A stretch of 64,000 nucleotides of DNA. Source: Candidatus Pelagibacter ubique HIMB058 (lineage in GTDB: Bacteria; Pseudomonadota; Alphaproteobacteria; Pelagibacterales; Pelagibacteraceae). The notes beneath the pieces are model-generated. The model saw only the letters and a list, made by a program, of their open reading frames with translations, was not told the DNA's origin and did no database searches. The stretch is taken from NCBI GenBank assembly GCA_000419545.1, contig ATTF01000004.1:1-64000 (forward strand), in the 5' to 3' direction. The position numbers were made by a program, and so were the translations under genes. Of the stretch, positions 11,083-24,518 are shown one piece after another (the first letter of the stretch is position 1; each line of letters opens with the position of its first letter).

Positions 11083-13155
11083 TTAAGCTAGTTTTTTTGT
11101 TACCTCATCTTGTACGTTTTGAGGGACTTTATCATAATGACTGAACTGCATTGTATATTGAGCTCTTCCTTGAGTTGAAGATCGTAAATTATTTATATAA
11201 CCAAACATGTTTGCCAATGGGACCGTTGCATTGATAGCTGTAGCATTTCCCCTTGCTTCTGTGGATGCAACTTGACCTCTCCTACTATTTAGATCTCCGA
11301 TTACGTCACCCATAAACTCTTCGGGTGTTACAACTTCAACTTTCATCATAGGCTCTAATAACTTTAAAGTTGCTTTCGTGCATGCTTCTCTGAAACACAT
11401 TCTTGATGCAATTTCAAACGCAAGCACACTTGAGTCAACATCATGGTGTAAACCATCTAAAATTGTAACTTTGTAATCTATAACTGGAAAACCTGCTAAT
11501 ATTCCGCTCTCTGCTACACTTAAAACACCTTTTTCTACTCCAGGAATAAATTCTTTTGGAATAGCCCCGCCTTTAATTTTATTATCTACTTCTCTCCCTT
11601 TGCCCGGTTCTAGAGGTTCTACACTTAATGTTACTTTAGCAAATTGACCTGAACCTCCACTTTGTTTTTTGTGAATATAAGTAACTTCAGACGAGCCTAG
11701 AATAGTTTCTCTATAAGCTACTTGAGGTGCACCTACATTAGCCTCTACTTTGAATTCTCTTTTCATTCTATCTACAATAATATCTAGGTGTAGCTCTCCC
11801 ATACCTTTAATTATTGTTTGCCCTGACTCTTCGTCAGAACTAACTCTGAAAGAAGGATCCTCTTTAGCTAATCTATTCAAAGCTTCTCCCATTTTTTCTT
11901 GGTCACCTTTTGTTTTTGGTTCTACAGCAATCTCAATTACTGGGTCTGGGAACTCCATAGGTTCTAATAAAACCGGTTTGTTTTGATCACACAATGTGTG
12001 ACCTGTAATAGTATTTTTTAAACCAGCCAAAGCAACTATATCTCCAGTCGTTGCTTCTTTAATATCTTCTCTTGAGTTTGCGTGCATCAAAAGCATTCTT
12101 CCAACTCTTTCCGATTTTTCTGTAGAAGAATTATAAACAGCTGTACCTGCTTGAAGCTTTCCCGAATAAATTCTTATAAATGTTAATGAACCCACAAATG
12201 GATCATTTGCTACTTTGAATGCTAAAGCAGAAAATGGTTCACTATCTTCGAATTTCATTTGAAGTTTTTCCTCTGAATTTAATTTTGTTGCTTCAATGGA
12301 TCCTATGTCTTTAGGGCTTGGTAAATAATCAATTACTGCGTCTAATAAAGGTTGTACGCCTTTGTTTTTAAAGGCTGATCCAGTCAATATAGGCACAAAG
12401 CTGAAATTTAAAGTTCCTTTTCTAATACATTTTATCAAATCAGACTCAGATGGTTCTTTACCTTCTAAATATGCTTCCATTAGTTTTTCGTCTTCTTCGA
12501 CGGCAGTTTCAACTAAGTTTTGTCTATATTCTTTTGCTTTTTCTTTTAGATCGTCAGGAATATCCACGTAGTCAAATTTTGCTCCAAGATCCTCGTTTTG
12601 CCAAACAACACCTTTCATTTTTACTAAATCAACTATGCCTTTTAAATCAGCTTCAGCTCCAATGGGTAATTGTAGAGGTAAAGGTTTGCACCCTAGACGA
12701 TCCTTAATCATATCAACACATCTATAAAAATCTGCACCCGTTCTATCTAATTTATTAACAAAACAAATTCTCGGTACTTTATACTTATCTGCTTGTCTCC
12801 ATACAGTTTCTGACTGAGGTTCCACACCTGCAACACCATCAAAAACTGCTACGGCTCCATCTAAAACTTTTAATGATCTCTCGACCTCAATAGTAAAATC
12901 TACGTGACCTGGAGTATCTATTATATTAATTCTGTGATCTCTCCAAAAACAAGTAGTTGCAGCAGAAGTAATAGTAATACCTCTTTCTTGTTCCTGCTCC
13001 ATCCAATCCATTGTTGCTGCACCATCATGTACTTCACCAATTTTATGACTCTTGCCGGTGTAATATAATACTCTCTCTGTTGTAGTAGTTTTACCAGCAT
13101 CAATGTGAGCCATAATACCAATATTTCTATATTTATCTAAAGTGTACTTAGTCAT
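11083..13155 (-). CDS. fusA: elongation factor G
   Basis: GTPase motifs [37 protein letters not shown]. Confidence 0.98.
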   Translation of the reverse strand: MTKYTLDKYRNIGIMAHIDAGKTTTTERVLYYTGKSHKIGEVHDGAATMDWMEQEQERGITITSAATTCFWRDHRINIIDTPGHVDFTIEVERSLKVLDGAVAVFDGVAGVEPQSETVWRQADKYKVPRICFVNKLDRTGADFYRCVDMIKDRLGCKPLPLQLPIGAEADLKGIVDLVKMKGVVWQNEDLGAKFDYVDIPDDLKEKAKEYRQNLVETAVEEDEKLMEAYLEGKEPSESDLIKCIRKGTLNFSFVPILTGSAFKNKGVQPLLDAVIDYLPSPKDIGSIEATKLNSEEKLQMKFEDSEPFSALAFKVANDPFVGSLTFIRIYSGKLQAGTAVYNSSTEKSERVGRMLLMHANSREDIKEATTGDIVALAGLKNTITGHTLCDQNKPVLLEPMEFPDPVIEIAVEPKTKGDQEKMGEALNRLAKEDPSFRVSSDEESGQTIIKGMGELHLDIIVDRMKREFKVEANVGAPQVAYRETILGSSEVTYIHKKQSGGSGQFAKVTLSVEPLEPGKGREVDNKIKGGAIPKEFIPGVEKGVLSVAESGILAGFPVIDYKVTILDGLHHDVDSSVLAFEIASRMCFREACTKATLKLLEPMMKVEVVTPEEFMGDVIGDLNSRRGQVASTEARGNATAINATVPLANMFGYINNLRSSTQGRAQYTMQFSHYDKVPQNVQDEVTKKLA

Positions 13156-13161
13156 ATATTT

Positions 13162-13632
13162 TTACCATCTGAAATGAGCGAAAGCTTTGTTAGACTCTGC
13201 CATTTTATGTGTGTCTTCCCTTTTTTTAATAGCTGAACCTTTATTTTGAGATGCATCCATTAATTCAGCGTACAATTTTTCTGCCATAGTTTTATTTTTT
13301 CTTTTTCTAGTAGCATCCATCAACCATCTTAATGCTAATGCTTGTGCTCGTTTTGCTTTTACCTCAACAGGTACTTGATAAGTGGCACCGCCAACTCTTC
13401 TTGACCTGCATTCAAGATTTGGTTTTACGTTACTTATTGCAGTATTAAAAATTTTAAGAGGATCTTCATTGTTTTTTGTTTTGATTTTATCTAAAGCATC
13501 GTAAAGAATTTTTTCTGCTGTTGACCTTTTTCCATCATACATTATTGAATTAATAAATTTCGAAACTACTTCTGAATTAAACTTTGGATCAGGATAAATT
13601 TTTCTTAATGGTGCTTTTCTTTTTCTAGACAT
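13162..13632 (-). CDS. rpsG: 30S ribosomal protein S7
   Basis: [33 protein letters not shown]-like motif. Confidence 0.97.
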   Translation of the reverse strand: MSRKRKAPLRKIYPDPKFNSEVVSKFINSIMYDGKRSTAEKILYDALDKIKTKNNEDPLKIFNTAISNVKPNLECRSRRVGGATYQVPVEVKAKRAQALALRWLMDATRKRKNKTMAEKLYAELMDASQNKGSAIKKREDTHKMAESNKAFAHFRW

Positions 13633-13635
13633 AAA

Positions 13636-14007
13636 TTATTTTGGTTTTTTTGCTCCGTAGAGAGATCTTCTTTGTTTTCTATTTGCGACACCTTGGGTAT
13701 CTAAGTTACCTCTTAAGATATGGTATCGAACTCCTGGTAAATCTTTCACTCGACCTCCACGTAATAAAACTACTGAGTGCTCTTGTAAATTATGACCTTC
13801 CCCAGGTATGTAAGCTGTAACTTCAAAACCATTAGATAATCTGACTCTTGCAACTTTTCTAAGTGCGGAGTTAGGTTTTTTGGGCGTTGTTGTATAAACT
13901 TTTACGCAAACCCCTCTTTTAAGTGGCTGTTTTTCCAACGCTGGAACTTTATTTCTAGCAACAGGTTTTACTCTACTTTTTTTTATCAACTGATTAATTG
14001 TTGGCAT
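13636..14007 (-). CDS. rpsL: 30S ribosomal protein S12
   Basis: [49 protein letters not shown]. Confidence 0.98.
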   Translation of the reverse strand: MPTINQLIKKSRVKPVARNKVPALEKQPLKRGVCVKVYTTTPKKPNSALRKVARVRLSNGFEVTAYIPGEGHNLQEHSVVLLRGGRVKDLPGVRYHILRGNLDTQGVANRKQRRSLYGAKKPK

Positions 14008-14104
14008 AATAGTATTTTGATGCTGAAATAAGGAAAACCTTTTAAGTTTTAGTTAGTGTTTAAGGTTTTAATACACCTTACTTCTAACATTCAAAATGTG
14101 CCGT

Positions 14105-14132
14105 AAACTAGCATTGAATTGATAAAAGTCAA
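14105..14132 (-). promoter_or_regulatory. Predicted promoter upstream of rpsL (TTGACT-N16-TAGTTT)
   Basis: Minus strand -35 TTGACT (14132-14127) and -10 TAGTTT (14110-14105) in the only large gap of the superoperon. Confidence 0.5.
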
Positions 14133-14157
14133 TATTTTACGGGATTTAAAATTGGAT

Positions 14158-17100
14158 TTATGCTGTTTGTTCTGGCGCTTCTGGGGCGGATTCTAGCTCT
14201 TGTTTTTTTAATTCTTCTAATCTTGCTTTATCTTGCTCTCTTGCTTCCTTATCCCACTGTATTTTTGTTAAACCTGTTCCAGCAGGCACTAATCTACCAA
14301 CAATTACGTTCTCTTTTAAACCCTCTAAAGTATCAGTTTTTCCTTTAATAGACGCATCTGTTAAAACTCTTGTAGTTTCTTGGAATGATGCAGCTGATAT
14401 AAATGAATTTGTTTGAAGTGATGCTTTTGTTATACCTAGTAAAATCCTTTCAAATTCTGCGGGTTTCTTTTTTTCTTCTATCAATTTATCGTTTATGGCG
14501 TTTATATCTAAAAGATCAATCACCTCACCAGTCAATAGTTCTGAATCACCAGAATTCTTTACTTCGACTCTTTTAAGCATTTGTCTAACTATAGTTTCTA
14601 TATGTTTATCATTAATTACAACACCCTGAAGTCTGTATACCTCTTGCACTTCAGATACAAAATACTCAGTTAATTTTTCAACTCCTAAAATTCTTAAAAT
14701 GTCATGTGGGGCTGGACTACCGTCTAATAAATATTCTCCTTTTTTTATTTTTTCACCTTGGTTAAAATTTACGTGTTTTCCTTTTGGAATTAAATAATTA
14801 GAAGTCTCCCCGTTAGTAGATACTATTGAAATTTTTTGTTTACCTCTTACTTCTTTTCCGAATTCTATTACCCCATTGTTTTCAGCAATAATTGCACTAT
14901 CTTTAGGTCTTCTTGCCTCGAACAATTCCGCTACTCTAGGCAAACCACCCGTAATATCTTTAGTTTTTGATGTTTCTTTAGGTAATCTTGCTAAAACATC
15001 TCCAGCAGATATTTTTTGACCGTCTTTAACTGATAAGATTGTATCTGGCACTAAATAGTATCTAGCTTCGTTGCCATCAGCTTTTTTTATTATTTCTCCT
15101 TTTTCATTTCTTAAAGTAATTCTTGGTTTAAGTTCAGAATTTTTAGATGAAGATTTCCAGTCTGTGACTGATTTTGAAGACAAACCAGTAGCATCATCAA
15201 GTGTCTCTGTTAATGAACTGCCTTCCATTAAATCCATATAATTAACAATTCCACTAGTTTCAGCAATTACTGGCAAGGTATAAGGGTCCCATTCTGCAAT
15301 TTTTTTTCCTTTATCAATTATTTCGCCATCTTTAAAAAATAGTTTAGAACCGTAATTGACCTTGTATATTGCTAATTGTCTTCCATTATCATCCTCTAAA
15401 CTTAGTTGAGTATTTCTACCCATTACAATGATATTTTTCTTCGAGTCTTCAATCAAATTTTTATTAATAATATTTAATTTACCCTTAGTTTGAGAAATAA
15501 TTTGTGACTCTTCCTTAATTTGTGCTGTGCCCCCCACGTGAAAAGTTCTCATAGTAAGCTGAGTTCCGGGTTCCCCAATTGATTGAGCTGCAATCATTCC
15601 AACTGCTTCACCAATACTTACCAGTTTACCTCTTGCTAAGTCTCGTCCATAACATAATTGGCAAACCCCTCTAGTTGATGCGCAAGTTATAACAGAATAA
15701 ACATTTACAGATTTTACACCTGCGGAGTCTATTTTTTCACAATCAAACTCATCTATTAACTTATTTTTTTTTATAATTACTTCTCCAGTTACAGGATTTT
15801 TAATGTTTTCTGCAATCACTCTTCCTAAAACTCTCTCTGAGAGGCTTACTAATATATTTCCACCTTCGATAATTTCAGAAATTGTTACTGATGATCTTTT
15901 CTTTGGATCACATTCTGCTTTAGTGATCTGAACATCTTGAGCAACATCACATAATCTTCTTGTCAAGTAACCTGAGTTAGCAGTTTTTAATGCTGTGTCA
16001 GCTAAACCTTTTCTTGCTCCATGGGTAGAATTAAAATATTCCAAAACTGATAAACCCTCTTTAAAATTAGAGATGATTGGTGTCTCAATAATTTCTCCAG
16101 ATGGTTTAGCTATTAAACCTCTCATACCAGCTAATTGTTTCATCTGAGCTTGTGAACCTCTGGCTCCTGAGTCTGCCATCATATAAACAGAATTTGTTTC
16201 AATTCTATCATCTTCGTTAATTTTCTCAGCTGATGATATTTCTTTCATCATTTCATTTGCTACAGTATCTGTGCATTTTGACCATACATCTACAACTTTA
16301 TTATATTTTTCTCCTCGTGTGATTAATCCATCTGCATACTGCTTTTCATATTCTTCTATTTGTTTTTTTGTGCTCGATATCAAGTTTTCTTTAGTTTGAG
16401 GAATAATTAGATCATCTTTTCCAAAAGATATTCCAGCTTTAAAAGCATGCTTAAATCCTAATGTTTTAATTCTATCACAGAAAATTACAGTCTCTTTTTG
16501 ACCACAATATCTAAAGATAGTGTCAATTACTTCTGAAACGTCTCTTTTTGTTAGAAGTTTATTAACTAATGTAAATTTTATATTATGATTTTTTGGAAGA
16601 ATATTTGCTAAAAAAAATCTTCCAGCTGTACTTGTGTGTTTTTCAGTTATTTGATTTCCTTCTTTATCTACAGTATGAAAAATTGAAACTATTTTAGAAT
16701 GCAAGCTAATCGATTTATTTTCCAAAGCTTGTTCTATTTCTTCTATGCTCGAAAATATACCTTTAGGTTTTTTTTCTTTTTCTTCTGCTTGAGAAAGATA
16801 ATATATACCTAAAACTATATCTTGGCTTGGCACAATAATTGGCTTTCCATTAGATGGACTTAAGATATTATTTGTTGACATCATTAATACTCTAGCTTCA
16901 AGTTGAGCCTCCAAACTCAGAGGTATATGCACTGCCATTTGATCGCCATCAAAATCAGCATTAAAAGCAGCACAAACTAGTGGGTGAAGTTCTATTGCAT
17001 TTCCTTCGATAAGTTTAGCTTCAAAGGCTTGAACTCCTAATCTATGAAGCGTTGGAGCACGATTTAAAAGAATTGGATGCTCCCTGATAATATGTTCTAA

Positions 17101-18345
17101 AGAATCCCATACTTCACTTTTTTCTTTTTCAACTAATCTTTTTGCTTGCTTAATAGTTGTGGCTAAGCCTAATTTATCTAATCTTGCATATAAAAATGGC
17201 TTGAAAAGTTCGAGAGCCATCTTTTTTGGTAAACCACATTGATGTAGTTTTAATTCTGGGCCAACAACAATTACAGATCTTCCAGAATAATCTACTCTTT
17301 TACCCAGTAAATTTTGTCTGAATCTACCTTGCTTACCTTTAAGCATTTCCGCTAAAGATTTTAAAGGTCTTTTACCAGTTCCTGTAATTACTCTTCCTCT
17401 TCTGCCGTTATCAAATAACGCATCAACTGATTCTTGTAACATTCTTTTTTCATTTCTTACAATTATGTCTGGAGCTTTAAGATCTAAAAGTCTTTTTAAT
17501 CTGTTATTTCTATTTATTACTCTTCTGTATAGATCATTTAAATCTGATGTTGCAAATCTTCCTCCGTCTAAAGGCACTAAAGGTCTTAATTCAGGAGGTA
17601 TAACTGGAATAGAAGTTAATATCATCCACTCAGGTTTATTTCCGGAGTTGATAAAAGATTCTATTAATTTTAATCTTTTAATTGTTCTTTCTTCTGTAAC
17701 TTTGGATTTGATTTCTTTTAATGATACTCTTAATTTTTGTTGCTCTTTTTTAAGATCTAAATTTACCAAAATTTCCCTAACTGCTTCAGCGCCAATACCT
17801 GCTGTGAACGCATCTTCGCCAAATTCTTCTTGAGCTTTAAGAAGTGCTTCTTCTGAAATCAATTGACCTTTTTTAAGAGTTGTAAGGCCTGGCTCTATGA
17901 TTATAAAACTTTCAAAGTATAAAACTTTTTCAACTTCTTTTAACTTCATATCAATAGCTAGAGATATTCTGCTAGGTAATGATTTAAGAAACCATATATG
18001 TGCAACTGGACAAGCAAGATCTATATGGCCCATTCTTTCTCTTCTAACGTTTGATTTCGTTACTTCTACTCCACATTTTTCACAAATTATCCCTCTAAAT
18101 TTCATTCTTTTATATTTACCGCATAAACATTCGTAATCTTTGACTGGCCCAAATATTCTTGAACAAAATAATCCATCTTTTTCTGGTCTGAATGTTCTGT
18201 AATTTATTGTTTCAGGTTTTTTTATTTCACCGTAAGACCAAGATTTGATTTTATCAGGACTTGCTAATGTAATTTTAATACTATCAAAGTTATTCTCTTG
18301 AGTAATATTTTGGTTTACAAAATTTTTTGTTAAATTCTTTTCCAT
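14158..18345 (-). CDS. rpoC: DNA-directed RNA polymerase subunit beta'
   Basis: [16 protein letters not shown] catalytic motif; Zn-binding [22 protein letters not shown]. Confidence 0.99.
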   Translation of the reverse strand: MEKNLTKNFVNQNITQENNFDSIKITLASPDKIKSWSYGEIKKPETINYRTFRPEKDGLFCSRIFGPVKDYECLCGKYKRMKFRGIICEKCGVEVTKSNVRRERMGHIDLACPVAHIWFLKSLPSRISLAIDMKLKEVEKVLYFESFIIIEPGLTTLKKGQLISEEALLKAQEEFGEDAFTAGIGAEAVREILVNLDLKKEQQKLRVSLKEIKSKVTEERTIKRLKLIESFINSGNKPEWMILTSIPVIPPELRPLVPLDGGRFATSDLNDLYRRVINRNNRLKRLLDLKAPDIIVRNEKRMLQESVDALFDNGRRGRVITGTGKRPLKSLAEMLKGKQGRFRQNLLGKRVDYSGRSVIVVGPELKLHQCGLPKKMALELFKPFLYARLDKLGLATTIKQAKRLVEKEKSEVWDSLEHIIREHPILLNRAPTLHRLGVQAFEAKLIEGNAIELHPLVCAAFNADFDGDQMAVHIPLSLEAQLEARVLMMSTNNILSPSNGKPIIVPSQDIVLGIYYLSQAEEKEKKPKGIFSSIEEIEQALENKSISLHSKIVSIFHTVDKEGNQITEKHTSTAGRFFLANILPKNHNIKFTLVNKLLTKRDVSEVIDTIFRYCGQKETVIFCDRIKTLGFKHAFKAGISFGKDDLIIPQTKENLISSTKKQIEEYEKQYADGLITRGEKYNKVVDVWSKCTDTVANEMMKEISSAEKINEDDRIETNSVYMMADSGARGSQAQMKQLAGMRGLIAKPSGEIIETPIISNFKEGLSVLEYFNSTHGARKGLADTALKTANSGYLTRRLCDVAQDVQITKAECDPKKRSSVTISEIIEGGNILVSLSERVLGRVIAENIKNPVTGEVIIKKNKLIDEFDCEKIDSAGVKSVNVYSVITCASTRGVCQLCYGRDLARGKLVSIGEAVGMIAAQSIGEPGTQLTMRTFHVGGTAQIKEESQIISQTKGKLNIINKNLIEDSKKNIIVMGRNTQLSLEDDNGRQLAIYKVNYGSKLFFKDGEIIDKGKKIAEWDPYTLPVIAETSGIVNYMDLMEGSSLTETLDDATGLSSKSVTDWKSSSKNSELKPRITLRNEKGEIIKKADGNEARYYLVPDTILSVKDGQKISAGDVLARLPKETSKTKDITGGLPRVAELFEARRPKDSAIIAENNGVIEFGKEVRGKQKISIVSTNGETSNYLIPKGKHVNFNQGEKIKKGEYLLDGSPAPHDILRILGVEKLTEYFVSEVQEVYRLQGVVINDKHIETIVRQMLKRVEVKNSGDSELLTGEVIDLLDINAINDKLIEEKKKPAEFERILLGITKASLQTNSFISAASFQETTRVLTDASIKGKTDTLEGLKENVIVGRLVPAGTGLTKIQWDKEAREQDKARLEELKKQELESAPEAPEQTA

Positions 18346-18347
18346 AA

Positions 18348-21300
18348 TCAGTTAAGTTCTATATTTAATCCAAGTGCTCTTATTTCTTTAACTAAAACAT
18401 TAAATGACTCAGGAACACCTGACTCGAAATTATTATTACCTTTAACAATTGTTTCATAAACCTTAGTTCTTCCAGCAACATCATCTGATTTCACAGTTAA
18501 AATTTCTTGCAATGTGTAAGAGGCTCCATAAGCTTCTAATGCCCACACTTCCATTTCACCAAATCTTTGACCACCTAATTGAGCTTTTCCACCTAAAGGT
18601 TGTTGTGTTACTAAACTGTATGGTCCTGTGGATCTCGCATGAATTTTATCTTCTACTAAATGATTCAATTTTAACATATATATTATTCCTACTGTGACTG
18701 GTCTATCAAACCTTTCTCCAGTTTGACCGTTCCATAAATATGTTTGGCCGGAATTAGGTAATTTAGCTAAGTCTAACATTTTTGTGATATCATTGGTGCT
18801 TGCCCCGTCAAAAACAGGTGTAGCAATTGGAACTCCATTAGATAAGTTTTGTGTTAACTCAGCTATTTCTTTATTTGAGAGTTTAGAAATTACTTTGTCG
18901 TAATAATTCTCTCCATAAATTTCTTTTAGCTTATTTTTAATTTTTAAAATATCTTTTTCAAAGTTTTTTAAATATTGTTTTATTTGATCACCTAATTCAG
19001 AACACGACCAACCTAAATGAGTTTCCAAGATTTGACCAACATTCATTCGACTTGGAACACCTAAAGGATTTAATACTATGTCTACTGTCTTTCCATTTTC
19101 CATATATGGCATATCTTCAATTGGAACAATTTTACTAACAACACCTTTATTTCCATGTCTTCCGGCCATTTTATCTCCTGGCATTAATCTTCTTTTTACT
19201 GCAACGAAAACTTTCACAACTTTCATTACTGTAGGTAGCAAATCATCACCTTGTTGAATTTTTGTAACTTTGTCCTCAAATCTTATTTTTATATCATCAG
19301 ATGCTTCTTCATACTGATTTTTAAGCTTTTCAAGATCAGAGTTTAATTCTTGCTTTTGTAAAGAAATTTTCCAAAGTTCGTTTAAAGTTAAATTTGTAAA
19401 ATCATTTTGGTTTAAAGTAGTTCCTGGTTTTAAATTTTTAAATTGAGTTTTAATACTTTGACCCGATAACAAATCCATAACTCTTAATTTAATATTTCTA
19501 TTTAGTATTTCTTCCTCGACTTTTTTATCTTCTTGAACGGACTCAATTTCAGCTCTTTCAATAGCTATAGATCTTTCGTCTTTTTCAATTCCGTGCCTAT
19601 TAAATACTCTAACGTCAATCACCACCCCTGTACTTCCTGATGGTAATTTTAAAGACGAGTCTCTAACATCAGTAGCTTTTTCACCAAAAATTGATCTTAG
19701 CAATTTTTCTTCAGGGCTAGATGATGTTTCGCTTTTCGGAGTGACTTTGCCAACTAGAATATCTCCAGGTTTAACCTCCGCACCTACATAAACAATACCA
19801 GACTCATCAAGATTTCTTAAACTTTCTTCGCTTACATTTGGAATATCTCTTGTTATTTCTTCGGCACCAAGTTTTGTATCTCTTGCCATGGACTCGTATT
19901 CTTCTATGTGTACTGAGGTGAAAACGTCATCTGTTACACATCTCTCAGAAATTAAAATTGAGTCCTCAAAATTATATCCTTGCCATGGCATAAAAGCCAC
20001 TGTCACATTTTTCCCTAAAGCAAGCTCACCTAATTTTGTTGCAGGCCCGTCTGCAATGATGTCTCCTTTTTTTATCTTGTCACCAACCTTAACAAGAGGT
20101 TTTTGATTGATGCAAGTATTTTGATTTGACCTTTGAAATTTAGACAAATTATAAATATCTACCGCTGATTGAGATAAATCTGTTACTTCTGTTGCTTTAA
20201 CAACTATTCTCTTACCATCAATCTTATCTACTAAACCATTTCTTTTTGCTACAATAGTAACACCTGAATCTAGTGCAACGTCGGATTCAATTCCTGTACC
20301 AACTAAAGGAGACTCTGGTTTTAACAACGGAACAGCTTGTCTCATCATGTTAGATCCCATCAAAGCTCTATTAGCATCATCATTTTCTAAAAATGGTATT
20401 AATGCTGCTGCAACTGAAACTAATTGTTTTGGTGATACATCAATGTAATCTATATTTTCTTTGTTTGATAATTCAAAATTAAGATTTTTTCTGCAAGCAA
20501 CTAGTTCCTCTGTAAATGAATTATCTTCATTTAGAGATGAATTTGCTTGGGCAATTGTATATTTTTCTTCTTCTATAGCTGAAAGATAATTTATTTCAGA
20601 AGTAACTTTTCCATTAACAACTTTTTTATAAGGGCTTTCTATGTATCCGAATTTATTAACTCGACAATATGTTGCTAAACTGTTTATTAATCCAATATTT
20701 GGGCCTTCTGGCGTTTCTATAGGACATATTCTACCATAATGAGTTGGATGTACATCTCTTACTTCAAAACCAGCTCTTTCTCTTGTCAAACCACCTGGTC
20801 CCAATGCAGAAACTCTTCTCTTGTGAGTAATTTCAGACAATGGATTAGTTTGATCCATAAATTGAGAAAGTTGTGAAGTTGCAAAAAAATCTTTTAGTGA
20901 TGTTGTGATCGGTTTTGCATTTATTAAATCTTGAGGCATAGCTGATTCTATTTCTAAAAATGTAGACATTTTTTCTTTTACTGTTCTTTCCATTCTTAAA
21001 AGGCCAATTCTGAATTGATTTTCAACTAGTTCTCCAACAGAACGAACTCTTCTATTGCCTAAATGATCAATATCATCTACATCTCCTTTTCCGTCTCTTA
21101 AATCCAACATGAACTTAATTATTGCAACTATATCAGCGGTTTCTAAAACAGTCTTTTTTTGACTTGTGTTAAGATTCAATTTTGAATTTAATTTTACACG
21201 ACCTACCTCTGATAAATCATATCTCTCTTTTTTGAAATAAAGGTTTTGAAAAATTTCCTCTGCAATTTCTATTGAAGGTGCTTCGCCTGGCCTTAACACT

Positions 21301-22439
21301 TTATATATATCGTTTAAGGCATCATTTTTACTCAAATTTTTATCTATTTTTAGGCTTTCTAAAATGTAAGGACCTTTATTTATTGGATCTATGTTAACAA
21401 TACTTAATTCTTTTTCATCTTGGGTGATAATTTTTTCAAGTTGTTCCTCGGTAATATCAAACCCTGCACCTACTAATATTTCTCCGTTTTTATTTTTTAT
21501 ATCATTTGCAATGTATTTACCTACAATTTGATCATTAGGAATTGAAATATTATTTAGGCCTTTCTCTTTTAATTTTTTTGCAATTACAATATTTAATTTT
21601 TCTCCTTTTCTCAAAACTACTTTATTGTTTTTTGAGTCAATTAAGTCATATGAAAGTTTTAGAGGTCTTTTATAGTTATCTAAATTAAAATCTGTGATCC
21701 AATTTTTTGTCTCTTTGTTATAGAAATATTTATTTGTTGAGTAAAATGTGTCAATAATTTTAGCTTTTGAATAACCTAAAGCGAATAAAAAAGTAGTAAC
21801 AGGAAGTTTTTTTTTTCTATCAATTCTGAAATATAAAATATCTTTAGGATCAAATTCAAAGTCTAACCAAGAACCTCTTCCAGGAATTATTCTACAGTTA
21901 AATAAAAGTTTTCCGCTTGCATGAGTTTTTCCTTTGTCGTGATCAAAAAATACCCCGGGACTTCTATGCATTTGATTTACGACAACTCTTTCAACTCCAT
22001 TTGTTATAAAAGTCGCGCTTGGAGTCATTAATGGAAGATCTCCAATAAAAACTTCTTGCTCTTTTGCAGATAATATTTGCTTTGTGTTATTTTCAGTGTC
22101 AATATCATAAACAACTAATCTTAGTGTTGCTTTCAGAGCTGCTGAATAAGATAAACTTCTCTGTTTACATTCAATTACATCAAATTTTGGCTTCTCTAAT
22201 TTATAAGAAATATATTCCAAGGTAGATTTATCGTTTCCATCTTCAATTGGAAAAATACTTTTAAAAACCTTGTCAATACCTTTTGATAATTCGCTTAATT
22301 GTTCATTTAGAGATTTTGACTCAAGAAACTCGTTATAAGAGTTTTTTTGAACCTCTATCAAATTTGGTATAGATAGTCCCTCGACTAATTTACCAAAATT
22401 TTTTCTTATGTGTTTCTTTTGAGTAAAAGATAAATGCAT
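18348..22439 (-). CDS. rpoB: DNA-directed RNA polymerase subunit beta
   Basis: [58 protein letters not shown]. Confidence 0.99.
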   Translation of the reverse strand: MHLSFTQKKHIRKNFGKLVEGLSIPNLIEVQKNSYNEFLESKSLNEQLSELSKGIDKVFKSIFPIEDGNDKSTLEYISYKLEKPKFDVIECKQRSLSYSAALKATLRLVVYDIDTENNTKQILSAKEQEVFIGDLPLMTPSATFITNGVERVVVNQMHRSPGVFFDHDKGKTHASGKLLFNCRIIPGRGSWLDFEFDPKDILYFRIDRKKKLPVTTFLFALGYSKAKIIDTFYSTNKYFYNKETKNWITDFNLDNYKRPLKLSYDLIDSKNNKVVLRKGEKLNIVIAKKLKEKGLNNISIPNDQIVGKYIANDIKNKNGEILVGAGFDITEEQLEKIITQDEKELSIVNIDPINKGPYILESLKIDKNLSKNDALNDIYKVLRPGEAPSIEIAEEIFQNLYFKKERYDLSEVGRVKLNSKLNLNTSQKKTVLETADIVAIIKFMLDLRDGKGDVDDIDHLGNRRVRSVGELVENQFRIGLLRMERTVKEKMSTFLEIESAMPQDLINAKPITTSLKDFFATSQLSQFMDQTNPLSEITHKRRVSALGPGGLTRERAGFEVRDVHPTHYGRICPIETPEGPNIGLINSLATYCRVNKFGYIESPYKKVVNGKVTSEINYLSAIEEEKYTIAQANSSLNEDNSFTEELVACRKNLNFELSNKENIDYIDVSPKQLVSVAAALIPFLENDDANRALMGSNMMRQAVPLLKPESPLVGTGIESDVALDSGVTIVAKRNGLVDKIDGKRIVVKATEVTDLSQSAVDIYNLSKFQRSNQNTCINQKPLVKVGDKIKKGDIIADGPATKLGELALGKNVTVAFMPWQGYNFEDSILISERCVTDDVFTSVHIEEYESMARDTKLGAEEITRDIPNVSEESLRNLDESGIVYVGAEVKPGDILVGKVTPKSETSSSPEEKLLRSIFGEKATDVRDSSLKLPSGSTGVVIDVRVFNRHGIEKDERSIAIERAEIESVQEDKKVEEEILNRNIKLRVMDLLSGQSIKTQFKNLKPGTTLNQNDFTNLTLNELWKISLQKQELNSDLEKLKNQYEEASDDIKIRFEDKVTKIQQGDDLLPTVMKVVKVFVAVKRRLMPGDKMAGRHGNKGVVSKIVPIEDMPYMENGKTVDIVLNPLGVPSRMNVGQILETHLGWSCSELGDQIKQYLKNFEKDILKIKNKLKEIYGENYYDKVISKLSNKEIAELTQNLSNGVPIATPVFDGASTNDITKMLDLAKLPNSGQTYLWNGQTGERFDRPVTVGIIYMLKLNHLVEDKIHARSTGPYSLVTQQPLGGKAQLGGQRFGEMEVWALEAYGASYTLQEILTVKSDDVAGRTKVYETIVKGNNNFESGVPESFNVLVKEIRALGLNIELN

Positions 22440-22452
22440 TAAATATAAAAGA

Positions 22453-22480
22453 TTTACTGCAAATTTTAATTTGCAATAAA
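22453..22480 (-). promoter_or_regulatory. Hairpin in rplL-rpoB intergenic region
   Basis: TGCAAATT(22458-22465)/AATTTGCA(22468-22475), extended by TTTA/TAAA across one mismatch. Confidence 0.55.
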
Positions 22481-22498
22481 CCTGGTATTAAATTTTGT

Positions 22499-22870
22499 TT
22501 ACTTTAATTCTACTTTAGCTCCAGCTGCTTCAAGTTTTTTCTTAAATTCTTCAGCATCTTTCTTAGCTACACCACCTTTAACTTCTTTTGGAGCAGCTTC
22601 TACTAAATCTTTAGCTTCTTTTAAACCTAAACCAGTTATTGCTCTTACTTCTTTAATTACATTAATTTTTTTATCTCCCGCAGAAGCTAAGAAAATTGAA
22701 AATTCAGATTTTTCTTCTCCTGCTGGTGCTGCTGCTCCACCTGCTGGTGCTGCTGCAACTGGGGCCGCTGCCGTAACTCCCCACTTTTCCTCAAGTTGTT
22801 TAGATAATTCTGCTGCTTCAACTACAGTTAAAGTAGAAAGTTCATCTATAATTTTATTTAAGTCTGCCAT
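22499..22870 (-). CDS. rplL: 50S ribosomal protein L7/L12
   Basis: Ala/Gly-rich hinge; [16 protein letters not shown]-terminus. Confidence 0.98.
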   Translation of the reverse strand: MADLNKIIDELSTLTVVEAAELSKQLEEKWGVTAAAPVAAAPAGGAAAPAGEEKSEFSIFLASAGDKKINVIKEVRAITGLGLKEAKDLVEAAPKEVKGGVAKKDAEEFKKKLEAAGAKVELK

Positions 22871-22886
22871 ATTTTATTCCTGTGAT

Positions 22887-23399
22887 TTAATTTTTTAAAC
22901 TCTTTGCGCGCGCTAAATTAGCAATTTTTGAGCCAGGTGCAAGCAAAATACTTACTAATTTTTGAGCTGGAGAAGCCAAAATACCCACTAATTTCGCTCT
23001 TGCCTCCTCTAAAGATGGAAGTGTGGCAATTACAGACACCTCTTTTTCATCCAAAACTTTACCATCCATAAAACCGGCAACTATTTTTAATTTATCATTA
23101 GATTTTGAGAATTTTGTTAAGATCTTCGCTGTTGATATTGGATCAGATGAAATAGCTGCAGCAGTAGGTCCAGTGAAGTATTTTTCTAGATCTTTTTTTG
23201 GTGTTTCTTTTAAGGCAATTTTTGTAATTCTATTTTTTGTAATTTTAAAAAGAATGCCTTTTTCCCTAAGTTCTTTTCTTAAAGCATCTAACTCATTTAC
23301 ATTTAAACCTTGATATTGTGCAATCATTACTGACTCATTGTCAGTAAAACTTTTTTTCATTTCTTCAACGTAATTTTTTTTTGCTTCTTTTGACATCAT
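22887..23399 (-). CDS. rplJ: 50S ribosomal protein L10
   Basis: NVNELDALRKELREKGILFKITKNRI; synteny. Confidence 0.96.
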   Translation of the reverse strand: MMSKEAKKNYVEEMKKSFTDNESVMIAQYQGLNVNELDALRKELREKGILFKITKNRITKIALKETPKKDLEKYFTGPTAAAISSDPISTAKILTKFSKSNDKLKIVAGFMDGKVLDEKEVSVIATLPSLEEARAKLVGILASPAQKLVSILLAPGSKIANLARAKSLKN

Positions 23400-23403
23400 A
23401 ACT

Positions 23404-24090
23404 TTATTTTCCCCCTACTTTGAAAGAAATACCCAACGTAGAAGTTAAGAAACAACTTTTAATAAAATCACCTTTGATAGTTTCAGGCTTTTCTTTCTTA
23501 ACACTTTCTATAAAATGATTATAATTTTCTAATAGTTTATCTGACGAAAAACTTTTTCTCCCTATTGTTGATGCAAGGTTTCCGTCTTTGTCATTTCGAA
23601 TTTCTACCAATCCAAACTTTATATCTTTAATTGCTTTTGTTAAATCAGTTGCTACTGTTCCTAGTTTTGGATTTGGCATTAGGCCTTTAGGACCAAGAAC
23701 TTTTCCATGTTTTCCGATTTTACCCATCATAGCAGGTGTACAAATAAGTTTTGTAAAATCAAATTTTCCTGCTGCAATTTTTTCTATTAGATCATCAGAT
23801 CCTGCTAAATCTGCACCAGCTTTTTTTGCTTCATCAATTTTTTCTGGTTCACATAAAACTGCTATTTTATTTTTTTTTCCAGAACCATTTGGCAAATTAA
23901 CAACTGTTCTTAAATTAAAATCACCACCTTTGGATTGTTTTAAATTAATCTTTAAAGATATATCTATTGACTCATCAAATTTTGCGTTAGAGTTCTTTTT
24001 AACAAGATCTAAGGCTTCTTTAGCACCAACTTTTTTATCTTTAATAGAAGTTTTTAAAATTTCTTTATATCTTTTTGATTTTTTTTTCAT
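23404..24090 (-). CDS. rplA: 50S ribosomal protein L1
   Basis: GKHGKVLGPKGLMPNPKLGTV. Confidence 0.97.
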   Translation of the reverse strand: MKKKSKRYKEILKTSIKDKKVGAKEALDLVKKNSNAKFDESIDISLKINLKQSKGGDFNLRTVVNLPNGSGKKNKIAVLCEPEKIDEAKKAGADLAGSDDLIEKIAAGKFDFTKLICTPAMMGKIGKHGKVLGPKGLMPNPKLGTVATDLTKAIKDIKFGLVEIRNDKDGNLASTIGRKSFSSDKLLENYNHFIESVKKEKPETIKGDFIKSCFLTSTLGISFKVGGK

Positions 24091-24092
24091 AA

Positions 24093-24518
24093 TTATTCTT
24101 TTACCTCAATACCCATTGATCTTGCAGAACCACAAATAATTTTCGTCGCTTGTTTGATGTCAAAGGCGTTTAAATCTTTCATTTTTTCTTTAGCTATTGC
24201 TTCAGCTTGTTTCATTGTAATGGAACCTGCTAACACTCTCCCAGGTTCTTTTGATCCGCTTTTTAATTTTGCAGCTTCTCTTATAAAATGTGACGCTGGA
24301 GGTGACTTTATAATAAAATCAAATTTTTTGTCTTTATAAACTGTGATAACTACTGGTACAGGTTTGCCCATAAAAGCTTTAGTTTTTTCATTAAAAGCTT
24401 TACAAAATTCCATTATGTTTATTCCTCTTTGACCTAAAGCGGGGCCTACAGGGGGAGCCGGGTTTGCCTGTCCACCTTTAATTTGTAATTTCACGTAACC
24501 TGTTATTTCTTTTGCCAT
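24093..24518 (-). CDS. rplK: 50S ribosomal protein L11
   Basis: [35 protein letters not shown]. Confidence 0.98.
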   Translation of the reverse strand: MAKEITGYVKLQIKGGQANPAPPVGPALGQRGINIMEFCKAFNEKTKAFMGKPVPVVITVYKDKKFDFIIKSPPASHFIREAAKLKSGSKEPGRVLAGSITMKQAEAIAKEKMKDLNAFDIKQATKIICGSARSMGIEVKE

